Of a DNA stretch of 64,000 nt, positions 20,677-28,089 are shown in pieces (position 1 is the stretch's first letter; each line of letters opens with the position of its first letter). Both the position numbers and the translations under genes were made by a program. The notes beneath the pieces are model-generated. The model did no database searches. It saw nothing but the letters and a program-made list of their open reading frames with translations, and was not told the origin of the DNA. Where the stretch lies: the NCBI RefSeq assembly GCF_003001675.1, contig NZ_PVYW01000009.1:124001-188000 (forward strand). The letters run 5' to 3'. This stretch comes from Cohnella sp. SGD-V74. Lineage in GTDB: Bacteria > Bacillota > Bacilli > Paenibacillales > Paenibacillaceae.

Positions 20677-21132
20677 TCACATGAAGTTACTTTTCCCCAA
20701 AAGAAGAAGAAGAGCCTCGACGCAGGCTGCGGTTTGCGGCGTAAGCGCCCGGTACAGCTTCTTGGCCTGTCTCGGCTTTAATTGCTCAAGCACGGGCTCC
20801 AGCTCTTTGACTTCCCGCTCGAGCTGAGCGAGATGGACCTGAAGGTCCGCAAGCTTGCGATTCACGGCTTCGTCCGCCGCAACGCGGTTGTGCGGGGCGA
20901 ATTGTTCCCGAATCTCTTCCAGGGAGAACTTCTGCGCCTTTAATTGTTCAATACGGCGCAGCCGGCTTAAAGTTTCGTCGTCGTATAAGCGGTAATTCCC
21001 GGAAGATCGTTTGGCGGGCAGCAGCAAGCCCAAGCCGGTGTAATAATCGATCGTCCGCGGGCTGATTCCGGCCAAAGAGGAAAGCTCTCCGATCCGGTAA
21101 AGGCGTTGTGCGGGTGGCTGATCTTTACGCAT
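20677..21132 (-). CDS. MerR-family transcriptional regulator
   Basis: The 151-residue protein has the MerR winged helix at residues 10-78 (YRIGELSSLAGISPRTIDYYTGLGLL) followed by a long coiled coil (residues about 80-125). There are no cysteine clusters of the metal-sensing kind, so the effector is unknown. AAGGGGATAACG precedes the ATG. The yugP-like gene lies directly downstream and may be its target. Confidence 0.88.
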   Translation of the reverse strand: MRKDQPPAQRLYRIGELSSLAGISPRTIDYYTGLGLLLPAKRSSGNYRLYDDETLSRLRRIEQLKAQKFSLEEIREQFAPHNRVAADEAVNRKLADLQVHLAQLEREVKELEPVLEQLKPRQAKKLYRALTPQTAACVEALLLLLGKSNFM

Positions 21133-21157
21133 CGTTATCCCCTTCCTTTGTAAGGTA

Positions 21158-21303
21158 GTTCAACAAGTCCGCTTTTGATCACGAAGTCTATTCAATGATG
21201 CGGGTTCGGCGTCGAATCTTGGATTCAGCCGGGTCTTCCGGTACTCACGTAGGCTTTCCTGCGCTCCGTTCCTCATCCCCTGAGCTTCGTTCAATCTTCA
21301 TCA
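21158..21303. repeat. degenerate copy B of the 217-bp dispersed repeat
   Basis: It begins GTTCAACAAGTCCGCTTTT, two mismatches from the terminal inverted repeat of copy A, and continues colinear with the reverse complement of 13858-14074 for about 140 bases before similarity fades. The right terminal repeat is not found, so the copy is truncated. Both copies share GGTAGTTCAA at this end, so the true element boundary may lie four bases further out. Confidence 0.8.
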
Positions 21304-21462
21304 TACAGAATCCCTAACCATACAGTCAAACGTGATGCTTGACCTGTTCACTCCTTATTCGCAATGTTATGGCAGTCTTGTGAATATAACTTCATCTTAT
21401 ATTGCCTGAGCCGTGGGGAGTCTGAAGGCGGCGGTCGTGGCGGGCAGGTGGGAGGCGCTGCT

Positions 21463-21863
21463 ATTGCGCTTGCCTGCTGCCTGATCGCACACAGTAGCTC
21501 GCCAGACGGTACTAACCCGCTGGCCCGCCGCAGGATCGCACGCATTAACTCGCCAGACGGCACTAACTCGCTCGGCCCCCGCTGGATCGCAAGCATTAGC
21601 TCGTCAGACGGTACCACTGCGCTTGCCTACTGCCTGATCGCACACAGTAGCTCGCCAGACGGTGCTAACCCGCTAGCCCGCCGCTGGATCGCACGCATTA
21701 GCTCGCCGTGCGGTACTATAAGCGCCAGCCTTCTGCCAGACCGCCCGCATTAGCTCGCCAGATGGTATTAACTCACTCGCCCACCGCTGAATCGCACGCA
21801 TTAGCTCGTCAGACGGTACTAACTCACTCGCCCACCGCAGGATCGCACACATTAAATTCGCCA
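21463..21863. repeat. minisatellite of about 8 units of 51 bp
   Basis: A unit beginning GATCGCAC(A/G)CATTAGCTCG recurs at 21483, 21534, 21585, 21636, 21687, 21739, 21790 and 21841, thus every 51 bp (one of 52), plus a partial leading unit. Units 1 and 4 are most alike, hinting at a 153-bp higher-order repeat. 51 is divisible by three: on the minus strand most units read about LVPSGELMRAIxRRASG, but a TAG and frame changes interrupt it, so no intact gene is supported. The remaining 21304-21462 and 21864-22033 hold no gene that I can see; GGTGGG/CCCACC (21889-21922) could form a hairpin. Confidence 0.9.
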
Positions 21864-22033
21864 GGCGAGCTTAAAGGTCGCAATCGCGGTGGGAGGCCGG
21901 CAGATAAAACAACCGACCCACCTCTGCGGCATATTAACTAACGCAAATTGGTATTGTATTACATATAGTTAGAAAGAAGTGAGTCTAAACTACTTACTCA
22001 CCAATGTGAAATCCCTTATTATGTAAAAATAAA

Positions 22034-22085
22034 CCCAAAAACCTAACATTGAAAGTCCAAAAGGACATGAATGTTAGATTTTTGG
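22034..22085. other. long AT-rich hairpin upstream of amtB
   Basis: CCAAAAA-CTAACATT pairs with AATGTTAG-TTTTTGG around an inner GTCC/GGAC stem. It is near-symmetrical and could terminate transcription entering from either side, insulating the amtB promoter. Confidence 0.65.
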
Positions 22086-22117
22086 CGTTTATAATCAACT
22101 TTTTTATGAAAATCGTA

Positions 22118-22146
22118 TTGTCAAATCGGGAAGATCAACCTATAAT
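22118..22146 (+). promoter_or_regulatory. sigma-A promoter of amtB
   Basis: TTGTCA (22118-22123) and TATAAT (22141-22146) with a 17-base spacer; predicted start near 22153. Confidence 0.8.
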
Positions 22147-22167
22147 GACACTATGCCTTTCTTAATA

Positions 22168-22184
22168 TGTTAAGAAACATCACA
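22168..22184 (+). promoter_or_regulatory. TnrA/GlnR-type nitrogen control box
   Basis: TGTTAAGAAACATCACA matches the TGTNA-N7-TNACA consensus at every fixed position. It lies about 15 bases after the predicted start and 18 bases before the amtB start codon, a position suited to repression by GlnR when nitrogen is plentiful. Confidence 0.8.
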
Positions 22185-22201
22185 CGTAGGGAGTGGTCGT
22201 T

Positions 22202-23569
22202 GTGTTGAAGAAAAGTTTGGTGTCGTTAGGTGCGCTTCTGATGCTGTTTCCGACAGTCGCGTTTGCGGAAGATCCGTCGCCATCGCAATTGAACATGGGA
22301 CTCGATGCATTGTGGGTCATGCTGGCGGCCATTCTGGTTCTGCTCATGCAAGGCGGATTTATTCTTCTGGAAGCGGGCTCGACTCGCATGAAGAACGCCG
22401 GCCACGTTGCAGGCAAGACGATTTTCACAGTAGGTCTCGCGTCCTTGGTGTACTGGGCCGTAGGTTACGGTATCGCGTTCGGCGGAGACGCTTCGGAGGC
22501 GCTGAACAAGTTCATCGGAATCGGCAACTTCTTCTTTAGCCCGGCTAACGGGGTAACGGACGGCAGCTTGCCAGAATCGGTCTTCTTCGTCTTCCAGCTG
22601 GCGTTCGCGGCGGTATCGCTGTCGATCGCATGGGGCGGATTCGCGGAGAGAGCGAAATTGTCCTCTTATCTGATCTTCACTTTGTTCTTCGTTTCGGTCA
22701 TCTACCCGGTAGTCGCTCACTGGATCTGGGGCGGCGGCTGGCTGGCGGAAGACGGAGCGCAAGACTTCGCGGGCTCGACCGTCGTTCACTTGACGGGTGC
22801 GATCGGTGCTCTCGCAGCTACAATCTTGCTGAAACCTCGTATCGGCAGATTCAACAAAGACGGTTCCGCGAACGAAATTCTCGGTCACAACCAAGTGTTT
22901 ACGGCTCTGTCCGTACTCATCCTGTGGGTAGGCTGGTTCGGATTCAACGCGGGCAGTACGGTAGCGATCGGCGACGGCTTCTTCGGCTTCGTAGCGTTTA
23001 ACACGCAGCTCGGCGCAGCTGCGGGCGCTGTAGCGGCGCTGCTGATCTCCTGGCTCGTGAACGGCAAAGCCGACATCACGGCTACACTGAACGGCGCATT
23101 GGCTGGTCTGGTCGCGATCACTGCGTCCTGCGCATTCGTTGATCCATGGGCTGCAGTCGTCATCGGTCTCGTTGCCGGCGTACTCGTCTTCTTCAGCGCC
23201 AAATTCTTCGAGAAAATGAAAATCGACGATCCGATCTACGCCTTGTCCGTACACGGCGCGGCAGGGATTTGGGGAACTTTGGCGAATGGATTGTTTGCTA
23301 CGGAAGAATTGTCTGCCAAAGTCGGCGTAGGCCAAGCGGGCCTGTTCGCAGGCGGCGGCTGGAAGCAGCTGTGGGTTCAGTTCGAGTCTGTAGTCGTAGC
23401 CGGCGGATTCGCATTCGTGGCATGCTTCGTCGTCCTGTGGGTTGTGAAGCAAGTGATCGGCTTCCGCGTCACGGAAGAGCAAGAAATTATCGGTCTGGAC
23501 TTGAGCGAACACGGCAACTACGGTTATCCGGAGCAACTGAAAAAAGCCGGTAATACTACGTCCGTATAA
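22202..23569 (+). CDS. amtB: ammonium transporter
   Basis: The 455-residue Amt/MEP/Rh channel has a cleavable-looking signal peptide (LFPTVAFAEDP), eleven expected membrane segments, and the family stretches GFILLEAGSTRMKNAGH, DFAGSTVVHLTGAIGAL, WVGWFGFNAGS and YALSVHGAAGIWGTL, which contain the two pore histidines. AGGGAG (22188-22193) best fits GTG 22202; the GTG at 22193 overlaps it. Nitrogen control is indicated by the upstream box. No PII (glnK) gene follows, unlike many amtB loci. Confidence 0.96.
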   Translation: MLKKSLVSLGALLMLFPTVAFAEDPSPSQLNMGLDALWVMLAAILVLLMQGGFILLEAGSTRMKNAGHVAGKTIFTVGLASLVYWAVGYGIAFGGDASEALNKFIGIGNFFFSPANGVTDGSLPESVFFVFQLAFAAVSLSIAWGGFAERAKLSSYLIFTLFFVSVIYPVVAHWIWGGGWLAEDGAQDFAGSTVVHLTGAIGALAATILLKPRIGRFNKDGSANEILGHNQVFTALSVLILWVGWFGFNAGSTVAIGDGFFGFVAFNTQLGAAAGAVAALLISWLVNGKADITATLNGALAGLVAITASCAFVDPWAAVVIGLVAGVLVFFSAKFFEKMKIDDPIYALSVHGAAGIWGTLANGLFATEELSAKVGVGQAGLFAGGGWKQLWVQFESVVVAGGFAFVACFVVLWVVKQVIGFRVTEEQEIIGLDLSEHGNYGYPEQLKKAGNTTSV

Positions 23570-23617
23570 TTTTGACAGATTGTCCGCCGGCGCAATCACA
23601 GGAGGGGTATAGACCGC

Positions 23618-24697
23618 ATGCACAATCCCATCGGGGAAAAGCGGTGGCTAGACATCGCCTGCGCCGACAATCTCGACCAACTGAAGTCGGCAAGGGAGAG
23701 GGAACAGCGTCTGCTCGAGGATGAGCTGGCTTCCTCTCCCTCCGACGAGGCGATCGTAACGCTGAACGAACTTCACGATGCGTTGATTGCCCGAGTGCTT
23801 ATGCTGGCGGAAAACGATTTGGCACGGTCGGGGCTTGGCGCTCCTCCCGTGCCTTATGCGTATATGCTTTATGGCAGCGGCGGTCGGTTCGAGCAGACGA
23901 TGCATAGCGATCAGGACAGCGGCCTTGTGTACGCGGATGCGACAAACGAGGCGGAAGAGGAACGCAACCGGATTTATTTTCTGAAATTGGCCGAAACGGC
24001 GGTCGAGCATCTGATCGCGATCGGCTATCCCCCTTGCGAGGGCAACGTGATCGCTTCCAATCCGGCATGGTGCATGTCTCTGACGGAATGGGCGGCAAGA
24101 ATCGCAAGTTGGTTCGCCGAGCCGAGCTGGGAGAACGTCCGTTACTTGCTCATCGCGGCCGACGGGCGGGCGATATGGGGAGACGCGAGCTTGGCGGATC
24201 GGCTGCGCAGCCGCTACTTCGGCGATCTGCTCGGTCATCCGGTAATTGAACGCAGAATGCTCGAGAATACGCTGCGGCACAAAGTTCTGGTCGGCGTATT
24301 CGGCCAGTTGCTGACGGAGAGATACGGGGAAAACGCGGGAAGCCTGGACATTAAATACGGAGCCTACATTCCGATGGTGAACGCCTTCCGGCTGCTGGCC
24401 ATGCGCGCCGGCATTCGCGAGACGAGCACTTTGCGGCGAATCGACGCGCTTCGGGAAGAAAATCTGTTGGACGAGGAAGAGTCGGTGGAGGCCAAGGAGG
24501 CTTTCAGCCTGTTCCTGAAGCTGAGATTGTTCACGTCGGTGGCCGTGGAAGACGGATATCTCGTCGGCACGGGGAAGCTTCCGGCGAACAAGTTGACCAA
24601 GGAGATGATCGCTCCTCTGAAGAAGGCGCTGAAGACGGGCAACAAAATTCAGCGCAAGGTGCAGAAGGAGCTGCAGTACCGGTTTGGCGGGAGGTGA
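23618..24697 (+). CDS. DUF294 nucleotidyltransferase-like protein (GlnD-related)
   Basis: The 359-residue protein contains a nucleotidyltransferase motif, YGSGGRFEQTMHSDQDSGLVY (GS...D-x-D, residues about 86-105), and a helical C-terminal half consistent with DUF294_C. This is the catalytic part found in CBS-DUF294 proteins and related to GlnD, but the CBS, cyclic-nucleotide, HD and ACT domains are absent. It follows amtB by 48 bases and is followed by an exonuclease gene with overlapping signals, so all three probably share a transcript. The substrate is unknown; nucleotidylation of a nitrogen regulator is only a hypothesis from position. Confidence 0.82.
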   Translation: MHNPIGEKRWLDIACADNLDQLKSAREREQRLLEDELASSPSDEAIVTLNELHDALIARVLMLAENDLARSGLGAPPVPYAYMLYGSGGRFEQTMHSDQDSGLVYADATNEAEEERNRIYFLKLAETAVEHLIAIGYPPCEGNVIASNPAWCMSLTEWAARIASWFAEPSWENVRYLLIAADGRAIWGDASLADRLRSRYFGDLLGHPVIERRMLENTLRHKVLVGVFGQLLTERYGENAGSLDIKYGAYIPMVNAFRLLAMRAGIRETSTLRRIDALREENLLDEEESVEAKEAFSLFLKLRLFTSVAVEDGYLVGTGKLPANKLTKEMIAPLKKALKTGNKIQRKVQKELQYRFGGR

Positions 24698-24702
24698 AAG
24701 CG

Positions 24703-25446
24703 GTGAAAGATCCCAAGGATACGAATTCGAGGGGACGAATGTGGAACCTGTACAAGATGGGCGGACTGACTCCGGCGATCGCGTCGATGTTCGGTTCGGC
24801 CAACGCCCAGCAGATGGCATTCATCCGCTCGATGTCCAGGGAGCAACGCAAGGAAAGCGCGCTCGAAATGCAGCTGTCCGAAATGGATGCGGTCGTGTTC
24901 GACTTGGAGACGACCGGATTCTATCCATACAACGGCGATGAAATCTTGTCTATAGGCGGCGTCATTATTCGCGGGGGAAGCTTCGAGGAAACCGAACCGT
25001 TCTATCAGTTGGTCAATCCGAAGCGTAAAATTCCGCGTCACATTACGGAGCTGACCGGAATCACGAACGAGATGGCGGAGAACGCTCCGGATTTGATGCA
25101 GGTGCTGCACGACTTTATGGACTTTATTGGAAAAAGGGTGCTCATCGCTCACGGCAGCGGCCACGACAAGCAGTTTCTCAACAGCGCGCTGTGGCGGACG
25201 TCGAAAGTCAACTTGACGCACCGGATTCTCGATACGATGATGATCGCCAAATGGCTGGAGCCGAAGGCGATCCATTACGGGCTGGACGAAGTGCTGGACC
25301 GGTATGGCGTCGAGGTGACGGAGCGGCACCACGCGCTGCACGATTCGATGATGACCGCCAAGCTTTATTTCAAGTTTCTCAAACAGATTTTGGATCGGCA
25401 AGTGATGACGCTGGGGGAGCTGTACGCCTACTTGAGCCGTCACTGA
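24703..25446 (+). CDS. DnaQ-like (DEDDh) 3'-5' exonuclease
   Basis: The 247-residue product has the exonuclease motifs ExoI (VVFDLETTGFYP, with D and E), ExoII (LIAHGSGHDKQFL, D), and ExoIII-epsilon (HHALHDSMMTAKLY, H and D), so all five catalytic residues are present. Residues 1-60 form an extra helical N-terminus. Start GTG 24703 has GGGAGG eight bases before it, overlapping the stop of the preceding gene; a GTG at 24694 touches the ribosome binding site and is less likely. DUF294 proteins and DnaQ-type exonucleases are known genomic partners in proteobacteria. Confidence 0.88.
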   Translation: MKDPKDTNSRGRMWNLYKMGGLTPAIASMFGSANAQQMAFIRSMSREQRKESALEMQLSEMDAVVFDLETTGFYPYNGDEILSIGGVIIRGGSFEETEPFYQLVNPKRKIPRHITELTGITNEMAENAPDLMQVLHDFMDFIGKRVLIAHGSGHDKQFLNSALWRTSKVNLTHRILDTMMIAKWLEPKAIHYGLDEVLDRYGVEVTERHHALHDSMMTAKLYFKFLKQILDRQVMTLGELYAYLSRH

Positions 25447-25855
25447 CGATCTCGAGGGGAAGTCGACTCCAGCGGGCTTCCGGTTCCTGCGCGTACACTC
25501 CGATCTCATGACCGGCCTCGGTCAGCCCGACAATCCAATACGTCTTCCAAGGAACGAACCCTGCGAGATCGCTCTCGCTGGGGACGATCGTTCCGGACGG
25601 ATGGCTGTGAAACAAACCGACGATTTCGCGTTGGTTTTTTTGCGCTTCGAAGAAGATTTCGATCCAATCCTCGGGGTGAAAAGAAAACTGCGTTGCCGGA
25701 CGGCCCGCAGCGTTGCGAATGAGACGAAACCCGCTTGCTTCGATAACCTCTCCCGTTACCGTCCCCATGATCACTCCGCACGATTCGAAGGGCAGGCGGC
25801 TGCGTACCGTATGCACGAGTTCATTTTCCAACCCGACGTTTATTGTGGCTTTCAT
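25379..25855 (-). CDS. JAMM/MPN-domain metalloprotease-like protein
   Basis: The 158-residue protein has the complete zinc signature: Glu in PFESCGVIMG and HSHPSGTIVPSESD (HxHPx6SxxD), as in prokaryotic Mov34/MPN/PAD-1 (M67) peptidases. Relatives remove ubiquitin-like modifiers or process ThiS/MoaD-type sulfur carriers; no such partner gene is nearby. Start ATG 25855 follows GGAGGGGGAA. The last 68 bases overlap the end of the convergent exonuclease gene; the tail after about residue 135 is low complexity and may be poorly conserved. Confidence 0.85.
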   Translation of the reverse strand: MKATINVGLENELVHTVRSRLPFESCGVIMGTVTGEVIEASGFRLIRNAAGRPATQFSFHPEDWIEIFFEAQKNQREIVGLFHSHPSGTIVPSESDLAGFVPWKTYWIVGLTEAGHEIGVYAQEPEARWSRLPLEIVSDGSSRRTAPPASSLADPKSV

Positions 25856-25913
25856 TCGTCTTCCCCCTCCACCATCGAGTATGAGCGAACATGGCGGAAG
25901 TGGCAATCCCCGT

Positions 25914-27218
25914 TCATTGCACCTGCTTGCCGGGTTTGACCAGGAAGAAGACGAGCGCCAGCGCGGCCAGCGACAGCGCCGATACCGTGACGAACACGAT
26001 CATGTGCGACTTGGCCATCAACCAGCCGAACAACGGGGGACCGACGGCGACTCCGAAAAACCGCAAGCTGCTGTAAAGCGATGTGATCATGCCTCGCTCC
26101 GCCTTGTCCACCGCCCCCGTAATCATCGTATTCAGGCAAGGAAGAAGCAGTCCGGTGCCGATGCTGCTGACGGTGAGCAGCCCGATGAACACATACAGAT
26201 TCGTATTGAACCAGATAGCCAGCGCCAAGGAGGCCGTCATCATGGCGAGTCCTATATTCATCAGCAGACGGATGAGCACGCCGTTCTTGCGAATGACGGC
26301 GCCCGTCGCGTAGGCGGTCGTCACCATTCCGAACAGGGGGATAGCGAGAACGAGTCCTTTGCGAACGCCTTCGATCGAATAGGGAGGCTTCTCCAGAATG
26401 TCCGATAAGAAAAAAAGCACTCCGAACAAAATAAACAGCGCAAGCGATCCCGCGAAAAAGGAAGAGATCAGCCAGCGGCCGCGGTCGGCGAAAATCTGTC
26501 GGACGGAACGGAGGTACTGGGAGATCGGTTTCGGTTCGTCCTGCCGCTTCGGTTCCTTGATCAGAAAAAGAACGCCGAGCAGGGAGAGGAGGCAGAAGAC
26601 GGGAAACGCGAAAAAGGCGGCATACCAGACGATGAGCGCAAGCAGGGAACCGAGAATGGGGCTGACCACTTTCCCTGTTCCGTTGGACGCTTCGATTAGT
26701 CCGAGCGCCCGGCTTTCCTCGCCGTCTTTGTACAAGTCGCCTACGAGCGCCATGGCGATGGGCGCGGTGCCGGCGGCGCCGATGCCTTGAAGCGCTCTGG
26801 CGGCGATGAGCACGCCGTAAGAATCCCAGATCGCTCCGAAGCCCGCCAGCACGCCCGCGCTGCCGTAAACGATAAGAGAAGGAACGATGACGGCTTTGCG
26901 GCTGAAACGATCGGACAAATAGCCGGCGATCGGAATAATGAGCGCCGCCGCGAAGGAAAACAAACTGATGACCAAGCTGGTCTGGAACTGGGAAATGCCG
27001 AGCTCTTGGCGAAGCGTTGGCAGAATCGGGACGAGCATGGAATTGCCGAGCACGAGCACAAGGGGGACGGTGGACAGGGCGACGTACTCCAGCGCCTTGC
27101 TCTTGGGTCGGTCGGGCTTGGCCGATGTCGATGAACTCGCTGGGCGATCGTCTTCGGCGTCGAGGTCGCTCGTGAACGTGACGGACAGCTTGCGTCGGGA
27201 TTTCGTGGTCGCGGACAC
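25914..27218 (-). CDS. MFS transporter
   Basis: A 434-residue major facilitator with about 12 membrane segments after a 40-residue hydrophilic N-terminus. MFS motif A is visible as GYLSDRFSRK (around residue 100) and motif C-like glycine/proline spacing as SNGTGKVVSPILGSLL, which suggests a drug:H+ antiporter of the 12-TM group. Start GTG 27218 lies behind AAGGAGGAGC. 58 bases separate it from the downstream JAMM gene. Substrate unknown. Confidence 0.87.
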   Translation of the reverse strand: MSATTKSRRKLSVTFTSDLDAEDDRPASSSTSAKPDRPKSKALEYVALSTVPLVLVLGNSMLVPILPTLRQELGISQFQTSLVISLFSFAAALIIPIAGYLSDRFSRKAVIVPSLIVYGSAGVLAGFGAIWDSYGVLIAARALQGIGAAGTAPIAMALVGDLYKDGEESRALGLIEASNGTGKVVSPILGSLLALIVWYAAFFAFPVFCLLSLLGVLFLIKEPKRQDEPKPISQYLRSVRQIFADRGRWLISSFFAGSLALFILFGVLFFLSDILEKPPYSIEGVRKGLVLAIPLFGMVTTAYATGAVIRKNGVLIRLLMNIGLAMMTASLALAIWFNTNLYVFIGLLTVSSIGTGLLLPCLNTMITGAVDKAERGMITSLYSSLRFFGVAVGPPLFGWLMAKSHMIVFVTVSALSLAALALVFFLVKPGKQVQ

Positions 27219-27404
27219 TTCTGCTCCTCCTTAAGTCGGCTTGTCGCGATGGCCGCAGATGCCTGTTAAGTTTCCCTGGGGGCTGGGACGGTATGCGCCG
27301 CGCGCGGACTTCCGACTGCTTAAGTTCATGAATCCGACACGGGTACCGCATGGAATGGGATTGGGAAATGGGGTAAGATAGAGGTAACATCTTAACTTGA
27401 AAGA

Positions 27405-27989
27405 GTGAGATCCTTGAAGAGAAATCTGGTTATTTTGCTCATAGCGGTTATCGCCGTAGCCGGCGTATGGATATGGGACGGAAGCGGCAAGAGCGCCTCC
27501 TCGGGCCAGCCCGCGGAAGCGTCGGGGCGGGTGCTCGGCGACATTCCCGCCAAGCCCGCGCCGAAGGCGAATCATTTCGCGCCGGAGTTCAGCTTGAACG
27601 AGCTGGACGGAAGCGGCTCCTACAGCGTAGGGGGCAAGCGGGATAAGGCGCTGATCATCAACTTCTGGGCGGCTTGGTGCGGTCCTTGCGAAGTGGAAGC
27701 GCCGGATCTGAAGGAAATATATGAAGACCATCAGGCGCAATTGGATCTGTACGCGATTAACGCGACCAATTACGATCGGGTAAGAGCGGCCAAAGACTTC
27801 GTGAAGGAGCAGGGCTTCGTGTTCCCCGTGCTGACCGACGCGGAGGGAGTGGCCGGAGATCTGTACAAAATAACGGGGTATCCGGTCAGCTTTATTATCG
27901 ACAAGGACGGCGTCATACGCCACCGGATCGAAGGCATTATCGACCGCAAGGAATGGGATAAGCTGCTTCAGGATGTGCTCGTGTCCTAG
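27405..27989 (+). CDS. TlpA/ResA-like membrane-anchored thiol-disulfide oxidoreductase
   Basis: The 194-residue protein has one N-terminal membrane anchor (LVILLIAVIAVAGVWIW) and a thioredoxin-fold domain with the redox motif WCGPC in INFWAAWCGPCEVEAP and the cis-proline region GYPVSFIIDKDG. It faces outside the membrane and should reduce or isomerise disulfides, as ResA/StoA do in cytochrome c maturation or sporulation; neither role can be chosen here. Translation starts at GTG 27405 or TTG 27414; both have weak ribosome binding sites. Confidence 0.87.
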   Translation: MRSLKRNLVILLIAVIAVAGVWIWDGSGKSASSGQPAEASGRVLGDIPAKPAPKANHFAPEFSLNELDGSGSYSVGGKRDKALIINFWAAWCGPCEVEAPDLKEIYEDHQAQLDLYAINATNYDRVRAAKDFVKEQGFVFPVLTDAEGVAGDLYKITGYPVSFIIDKDGVIRHRIEGIIDRKEWDKLLQDVLVS

Positions 27990-28089
27990 GCCGCGAAGGC
28001 ATTCGTTCGACTTTCCGTGCATAAAGGTTAAGGAGGGGAGGCGGCGGTCGATCGCCGCTTCCCGAGCCTGCGCCGGTCGGAGGGGAACG

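Noticed and set aside
21348..21617. Minus-strand frame of 89 codons with VPSGEL repeats
   Set aside because: It is produced by the 51-bp minisatellite period; neighbouring units have stops and there is no convincing start signal.
21463..21863. CRISPR array
   Set aside because: Units are contiguous 51-bp copies with no unique spacers and there are no cas genes.
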